A stretch of DNA of 11,733 nt from Desulfocapsa sp. (GTDB lineage Bacteria; Desulfobacterota; Desulfobulbia; Desulfobulbales; Desulfocapsaceae). Numbering within the stretch: the stretch's first letter is position 1; each line of letters begins with the position of its first letter. The translations under genes and the position numbers were made by a program. Of the stretch, positions 7,991 to 11,733 are shown in pieces. Where the stretch lies: positions 1 to 11,733 of the forward strand of contig JAOZTO010000037.1 in the NCBI GenBank assembly GCA_029942265.1, given 5' to 3'. The notes beneath the pieces are model-generated. The model ran no database searches. It had not been told where the DNA came from and saw only the letters and a program-made list of their open reading frames with translations.

Positions 7991-8033
7991 GTAACTATTC
8001 AGCAAGTACCCGATAATTGGCATAACACTGGAC
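7991..8033. repeat. 43-bp direct repeat, copy 2 (solitary end)
   Basis: This copy starts GTAACTATTCAGC and shares 36 of 43 positions with 7825-7867. Similarity to copy 1 fades outside the leading GTAA, as expected if GTAA marks a terminus. No matching inverted end is seen between it and the ParD-like gene, so it looks like a solitary end or truncated copy. It ends 13 nt before the strong ribosome binding site of that gene. Confidence 0.7.
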
Positions 8034-8046
8034 ACAAGAAAAAACC

Positions 8047-8054
8047 AAAGGAGG
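8047..8054 (+). promoter_or_regulatory. Strong Shine-Dalgarno of the ParD-like gene
   Basis: AAAGGAGG is a full-length Shine-Dalgarno match placed 7 nt before the ATG at 8062. It is the strongest ribosome binding site in the window and fixes the start codon. High antitoxin translation is typical of toxin-antitoxin operons. Confidence 0.85.
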
Positions 8055-8061
8055 CAACACC

Positions 8062-8280
8062 ATGGCTACCCTAAATATATCAATGCCCGATGAAATGCGA
8101 TCCTTTGTTGAAACTCGTGTGAGCATGGGGGAATACCAAAGTACCGGCGATTATTTACGTGATCTTATAAGACATGACCATGAAGAAATAGAACAGTTGT
8201 TAATGGATGGTTTAAACAGTGGAACATCAAAGCCACTGGATATGGAAGCTTTGAAGAAAAAAGCTCAATCTTTAGTTTGA
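8062..8280 (+). CDS. ParD-family antitoxin (orphan)
   Basis: The 72-residue product is a ParD-type ribbon-helix-helix antitoxin. In this family the N-terminal strand TLNISMP pairs in a dimer to bind the operator, two helices follow (here about 10-22 and 27-40, including GEYQSTGDYLRDLIR), and the C-terminal tail, here ending MEALKKKAQSLV, wraps the ParE toxin. Length and motif order match complete family members, so the antitoxin looks intact. A ParE toxin would be expected immediately downstream, usually overlapping the stop codon. Instead there are only 115 nt to the convergent lolD end, with no open reading frame of toxin size. The antitoxin may be a decayed-locus remnant, may act on a toxin elsewhere, or may be a stand-alone regulator. 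Repeat copies lie directly upstream, which fits an accessory insertion. Confidence 0.86.
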   Translation: MATLNISMPDEMRSFVETRVSMGEYQSTGDYLRDLIRHDHEEIEQLLMDGLNSGTSKPLDMEALKKKAQSLV

Positions 8281-8395
8281 AAAGCTAATTCGAAGAATTT
8301 TCTAAAAATAAGCGCAGGCATATGTGTTATATTCCGAGCATTATTTTTTGACAATTCTGAAGAGTTTGGGCGAAAGGGCATTCTCGGACAGCCTC
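8281..8395. other. Convergent gap without a recognisable toxin or terminator
   Basis: This gap separates the ParD-like stop from the lolD stop. No start codon in the expected frame opens a ParE-sized reading frame. The frame beginning at 8282 gives KLIRRIF, two stops, then AQAYVLYSEHYFLTILKSLG, which faintly resembles the ParE helix pattern and might be a decayed toxin fragment. The only small hairpin, AATTC-GAA-GAATT, is too weak to call a terminator. Confidence 0.3.
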
Positions 8396-9085
8396 CTAAA
8401 GAAAAACCCCATCCCGAAGAGTACATGAAACATCCATCTTCTTCGCAATATCTCTGTTATGAGTGACCATAATTGTAGCAAGTTGCAAATCTTGGCATAG
8501 AGACTTAATCAGATCAAAAACAAGATTTCCAGACCGTGCATCAAGGTTACCGGTGGGTTCGTCGGCAAGAAGCAGAGAAGGTTTCATAACAAGTGCTCGT
8601 GCCAAGGCAGTGCGTTGTTGTTCACCACCCGAGAGTTCGTTTACACGATGTTCAGTCCGATGACCAAGCTCGACCTGCTCTAAGAGTTTTTTGGCAGGTT
8701 TCTCCATCTCATGTTTCTTTTTTCCTGCAATAAGACCTGGCATCATCACATTTTCAATCGCTGAAAATTCAGGAAGTAGATGATGAAATTGAAAAATAAA
8801 ACCAAGTGATGTATTTCTAAATTGTGAGAGATAGGCTTCGTTTTTGGATGTGAGCTCTTCCCCTTTAAATAACAGCTTTCCACTGTCTGGGCTATCTAAC
8901 GTTCCGAGAATTTGAAGTAAAGTTGTTTTTCCTGATCCAGATGCCCCAACTACCGCAGTCATTTCTCCTCTGTTAATGCTGAAATTAAGGCCTTTTAAGA
9001 TATGAATTTCATCCTTGCCGCTGTGATAGCTTTTGTATAATTCCAAGGCTTCAAAGAGAGGCGGTTCCATCGCATCTGTGTTCAT
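8396..9085 (-). CDS. lolD: Lipoprotein-releasing system ATP-binding protein LolD
   Basis: This is the cytoplasmic ATPase subunit of the LolCDE-type ABC complex, which extracts outer-membrane lipoproteins from the inner membrane and hands them to the periplasmic carrier LolA. All nucleotide-binding motifs are visible in the 229-residue product: Walker A GASGSGKT (47-54), Q-loop Q99, signature LSGGEQQR (151-158), Walker [10 protein letters not shown] with D175 and E176, D-loop NLD (180-182) and switch H199. The length is normal for LolD. The closely related MacB and FtsE ATPases are the alternatives by sequence, but the permease encoded next door fixes the assignment. The ATG at 9085 overlaps the permease stop by 4 nt, suggesting coupled translation, and GAGG (plus-strand 9093-9096) gives a ribosome binding site 7 nt upstream. 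No terminator is evident after it. Confidence 0.93.
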   Translation of the reverse strand: MNTDAMEPPLFEALELYKSYHSGKDEIHILKGLNFSINRGEMTAVVGASGSGKTTLLQILGTLDSPDSGKLLFKGEELTSKNEAYLSQFRNTSLGFIFQFHHLLPEFSAIENVMMPGLIAGKKKHEMEKPAKKLLEQVELGHRTEHRVNELSGGEQQRTALARALVMKPSLLLADEPTGNLDARSGNLVFDLIKSLCQDLQLATIMVTHNRDIAKKMDVSCTLRDGVFL

Positions 9086-10308
9086 GAAAGTACCTCGGCA
9101 GGTTTTACCTGTGATGCCTTCCAGGAAGGATATATAGTAGCAGAAAGTGTGATTACAATGGCAGATACCGCAATAATAGTGACATCAAGAGGAAGCACCT
9201 TAATAGGCAAGGTGTTCATGGGGTAGACATTGGATGGAAGCTCAATAAACTTATAGCGTGAAAGGAGTTCGCACAAACCAAGGCCAAATGCGACACCAAT
9301 AAACGTGCCGGAAAGACCAATCACAAGCCCCTGATTGAAAAATATCTTCATAATGGATTTTGAGGTTGCGCCCATGGATTTTAAAATGGCAATATCTTTT
9401 TCTTTTTCCATAACCACCATAATCAGAGCCGAAATGATATTCAGAGCAGCCACCAGAATAATCAGTGCAACACAGATAAACATCCCAATTTTTTCAAGCT
9501 TGAATGCTGCAAATAAGTTACGGTTCATGGACATCCAATCTTTGGCGATAAATCCGCTTCCAAGATGATCAACTATGCGTCTTCCGACTTGATCCGCTCT
9601 GTTTAAGAGTTTTTCTTTAACAGTGACTTCAATACCATGCACTATGTCATCACTTTCCAGAAAATTTTGCACATCAGGGATATTCATGTAGGCAATACTT
9701 GAGTCATATTCATACATGCCCGATTCAAAAATACCGGATATCCGGGAAGTCTTTATTTTGGGAATAACTCCCATGGGGGTGAGCGGTCCTGACGGGGAGA
9801 TAAGTCGAACCTTATCACCAACAGATACATGGAGGTCAGCCGCCATGACTGCGCCTAAAATTATATTTGGAAGCCTGGCATCTTTGTCTTGAATGAGATC
9901 ATCAACACTGCCTTCTATCATCTGGTCAGGGAGTGCGATTACTCCACGGGCAGTAGCGGGATCAATTCCACGGAGTACAATTCCTGTTCCGCCTCGTGGC
10001 CCGCTGAGCAGAGTTTGAGCATACAGATAAGGAGTGGCACCTGTCACATCATCAACGGTGATAATTCTATCCCGAACCAGAGTGTATTCGGGAATAATTC
10101 CGCCAAGGCGCTGTACAATAATATGGGAGTTGACACCAAGAATCTGATCACGCAATCCGTTTGTAAAGCCGGAATACACCGACAGTACCACAATGAGCGC
10201 CATAACACCCATAGCAATACCGGCAACAGAGATAAGGGAAATCAGGGAAATAAATTTCTGCTTATGCCTGGCTCGTAGATAGCGAAAGCTGATAAACCAT
10301 TCAAACAT
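9082..10308 (-). CDS. lolC: Lipoprotein-releasing system permease, LolC/LolE family
   Basis: This is the inner-membrane permease that binds mature lipoproteins and, powered by LolD, releases them towards the outer membrane. The 408-residue product has the LolC/E topology: an N-terminal membrane helix at about 20-48, a large periplasmic domain at about 49-270 with the family segment SGIFESGMYEYDSS, and three C-terminal helices at about 274-300, 327-350 and 373-394. EKEKDIAILKSMGAT (301-315) is the characteristic loop next to the ATPase contact region, and a short [15 protein letters not shown] tail ends the protein. Only one permease gene is present, so the complex is probably a permease homodimer, or the partner is elsewhere; LolC versus LolE cannot be decided. 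No good Shine-Dalgarno precedes the ATG, and the lysS stop is 21 nt upstream, so translation may depend on reinitiation. Confidence 0.93.
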   Translation of the reverse strand: MFEWFISFRYLRARHKQKFISLISLISVAGIAMGVMALIVVLSVYSGFTNGLRDQILGVNSHIIVQRLGGIIPEYTLVRDRIITVDDVTGATPYLYAQTLLSGPRGGTGIVLRGIDPATARGVIALPDQMIEGSVDDLIQDKDARLPNIILGAVMAADLHVSVGDKVRLISPSGPLTPMGVIPKIKTSRISGIFESGMYEYDSSIAYMNIPDVQNFLESDDIVHGIEVTVKEKLLNRADQVGRRIVDHLGSGFIAKDWMSMNRNLFAAFKLEKIGMFICVALIILVAALNIISALIMVVMEKEKDIAILKSMGATSKSIMKIFFNQGLVIGLSGTFIGVAFGLGLCELLSRYKFIELPSNVYPMNTLPIKVLPLDVTIIAVSAIVITLSATIYPSWKASQVKPAEVLS

Positions 10309-10329
10309 GGAGTAGGGGAACGGTGAATG

Positions 10330-11733
10330 TTATTTTTTGCACTGCTGTTTTTCTCCGCAATCACTTTTCTTCTTTTTCTTTTTTTGTTGCAGTTTTGTTT
10401 CCGGTTTTAGGTGCGGAAACAGGATAACATCCCGAATGGATGGCGCATTGGTGAGCAACATAACCAGACGATCAATGCCGATGCCTTCTCCGGCAGCAGA
10501 TGGCATACCATATTCAAGGGCACGGACAAAATCCTCATCCATTTCATGGTGAATTTCGTCATCATCTCCTTTTTCAGCGATCTGTTTTTCAAAGCGTTGC
10601 CGTTGATCGACAGGATCGTTTAATTCACTGAAGGCATTTGCCAGCTCTCTTCCTGTCACAAAGAGTTCAAAACGGTCGGTGACATCAGGATTTTCTTCAT
10701 TTCTTCTGGCAAGTGGTGACACTTCTGTTGGATATGCGGTGACGAATGTGGGGTCAATGAGTTTTTCTTCCACAAGCAGCTCAAAGAGTTCTGTTTTGGC
10801 TTTGCCAGGTCCTGCCTGTTCTTCCAGTTTAATTCCCTTTTCTTTGGCAAGTTCCAGTACTTTTTCATCATCTGCAAGATCATCAGGATCAAGTCCACCA
10901 ACTTCAACCAGAGCCTCATCCATGGTCATACGCCTCCAGGGAGGTGCAAGATTGACTGTGGTTCCCTGGTATTCAATTTCCATGGTGCCGTTTACTTCAT
11001 CACAGAGCCATGAAATCATCTCTTCGGTGAGATCCATCAAGTCATGATATGTTGCATAAGCCTGATAGAATTCAAGCATGGTAAATTCAGGGTTATGTCT
11101 GGTGGAAAGCCCTTCATTTCTAAAATTTCTGTTAATCTCAAAGACACGTTCAAAGCCACCCACAAGAAGTCGTTTCAGATACAGCTCTGGTGCAATTCGT
11201 AGATATAGCTTCATATCAAGTGCATTGTGGTGGGTTGAAAACGGTTTTGCTGTCGCACCACCAGGCACAGGGTGCATCATGGGAGTTTCAACTTCCATAA
11301 ATCCGCGATTAGCCAGAAACTCTCGCATTAAACGGATGATTTCCACTCGTTTCATAAAAACATTACGACTTTCAGGAGTAACGATCAGATCGACATAGCG
11401 TTGTCGGTAACGGGTTTCCACATCAGTAAGCCCGTGAAATTTTTCGGGAAGAGGGCGTAATGATTTGGAGATCATCACAAGTTTGTCGGCCATGATGGAT
11501 AGCTCTTCAGTTTTAGTTCTGAAAAGCTTTCCTTTGATTCCGACAATATCGCCTATATCCCATTTTTTAAAAGTGGCAAAAACATCATCTCCAAGAAGAT
11601 CTTTTTTGATATAGATTTGAATGCGACCAGAACTATCAGCAAGGTGGAAAAAAGCAGCTTTTCCAAATTTACGCATGGACATAATGCGTCCTGCAACGGA
11701 ATATGTGTAGTTGGTTTCATCCAGAGTCTCGGC
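10330..11733 (-). CDS. lysS: Lysyl-tRNA synthetase, class II (5' end outside the window)
   Basis: This cytoplasmic enzyme charges tRNA-Lys with lysine using ATP. The reading frame stays open to the window edge at 11733 and the family similarity continues through it, so the ATG at 11682 is internal. In all, 467 residues are visible and roughly the first 50 are missing. The N-terminal OB-fold anticodon-binding domain shows AGRIMSMRKFGKAAFFHLAD. Counting from the internal Met, class II motif 1 lies around FMEVETPMMHPVPGG (128-142), motif 2 is FRNEGLSTRHNPEFTMLEFY (187-206), and motif 3 is GIGIDRLVMLL (400-410). The enzyme proper ends near LFPHLKPE (421-428). About 22 further residues follow, including a KKKKKK run and two cysteines, which is unusual. 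lolC begins 21 nt downstream, indicating a shared transcript. Confidence 0.95.
   Translation of the reverse strand, partial: AETLDETNYTYSVAGRIMSMRKFGKAAFFHLADSSGRIQIYIKKDLLGDDVFATFKKWDIGDIVGIKGKLFRTKTEELSIMADKLVMISKSLRPLPEKFHGLTDVETRYRQRYVDLIVTPESRNVFMKRVEIIRLMREFLANRGFMEVETPMMHPVPGGATAKPFSTHHNALDMKLYLRIAPELYLKRLLVGGFERVFEINRNFRNEGLSTRHNPEFTMLEFYQAYATYHDLMDLTEEMISWLCDEVNGTMEIEYQGTTVNLAPPWRRMTMDEALVEVGGLDPDDLADDEKVLELAKEKGIKLEEQAGPGKAKTELFELLVEEKLIDPTFVTAYPTEVSPLARRNEENPDVTDRFELFVTGRELANAFSELNDPVDQRQRFEKQIAEKGDDDEIHHEMDEDFVRALEYGMPSAAGEGIGIDRLVMLLTNAPSIRDVILFPHLKPETKLQQKKKKKKSDCGEKQQCKK

Noticed and set aside
7825..8033. CRISPR-like direct repeats
   Set aside because: There are only two degenerate copies, separated by 123 bp, with no regular spacer series and no cas genes nearby.
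8287..8302. AATTC-GAA-GAATT hairpin followed by TTTTCT as a terminator
   Set aside because: The 5-bp AT-rich stem with a 3-nt loop is too weak, and such matches are common by chance in AT-rich DNA.
8282..8380. ParE toxin remnant as an annotated pseudogene
   Set aside because: The resemblance is limited to a loose helical pattern, with two early stops and no start codon. It is too weak to annotate and is kept only as a hypothesis.
9889..10278. 129-residue plus-strand reading frame across lolC
   Set aside because: It is antisense to a clear LolC/E coding region and its composition looks random.
10679..11047. Ser-rich 122-residue plus-strand frame across lysS
   Set aside because: The serine richness is the complement of acidic and lysine codons in LysRS, so it is a shadow frame.
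11682..11684. ATG at 11682 as the lysS start
   Set aside because: The open frame and OB-fold similarity continue upstream to the window edge (ETLDETNYTYSVAGRI), so the true start is outside the window.

Overview
The window reads as a piece of bacterial chromosome, most likely from a Gram-negative sulfate-reducer-like member of Desulfobacterota (Desulfobulbaceae/Desulfobacteraceae type). The assignment is an inference. It rests on a LolCD lipoprotein export system next to lysS, a hybrid histidine kinase with the Cys-rich PAS and GAF variants I associate with that group, a Pif1-HRDC-HTH helicase, a VF530/DUF2132 protein, and intergenic palindromes built on a TCGTAAAAA core. Base composition is moderately AT-rich by eye. 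No rRNA, tRNA, CRISPR array, prophage or intact transposase gene is visible.

Layout. Positions 1-1889 carry three plus-strand genes: truA (tRNA pseudouridine synthase), a minimal TrmH/SpoU-type SPOUT RNA methyltransferase, and a small VF530-family protein. A 127-bp imperfect palindrome followed by a smaller hairpin fills the truA-methyltransferase gap. Positions 1902-5099 hold a minus-strand 1065-residue membrane hybrid sensor kinase (TM-periplasmic-TM-PAS-PAS-GAF-HisKA-HATPase-REC) with a near-consensus sigma70 promoter at 5153-5181. Divergent from it, 5322-7811 encodes a Pif1-family helicase fused to HRDC and RecQ-type HTH domains. Positions 7812-8061 hold a 97-bp inverted-repeat (MITE-like) element and a second half copy of it. 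They are followed by an orphan ParD-type antitoxin gene (8062-8280) with a very strong ribosome binding site and no recognisable toxin. Positions 8396-11733 are a minus-strand lysS-lolC/E-lolD cluster; lysS runs off the right edge, so its N-terminus is missing.

How the genes fit together. truA and the methyltransferase are both RNA-modification enzymes. lolC/E and lolD form one ABC machine that releases outer-membrane lipoproteins; their genes overlap by 4 nt and lie 21 nt behind lysS. The sensor kinase and helicase are transcribed divergently and show no obvious functional link. I found no convincing undescribed multi-gene system. The most interesting items are the repeat elements, the orphan antitoxin, the Cys-rich sensor domains, the helicase domain mosaic and the Lys-rich tail of LysRS.
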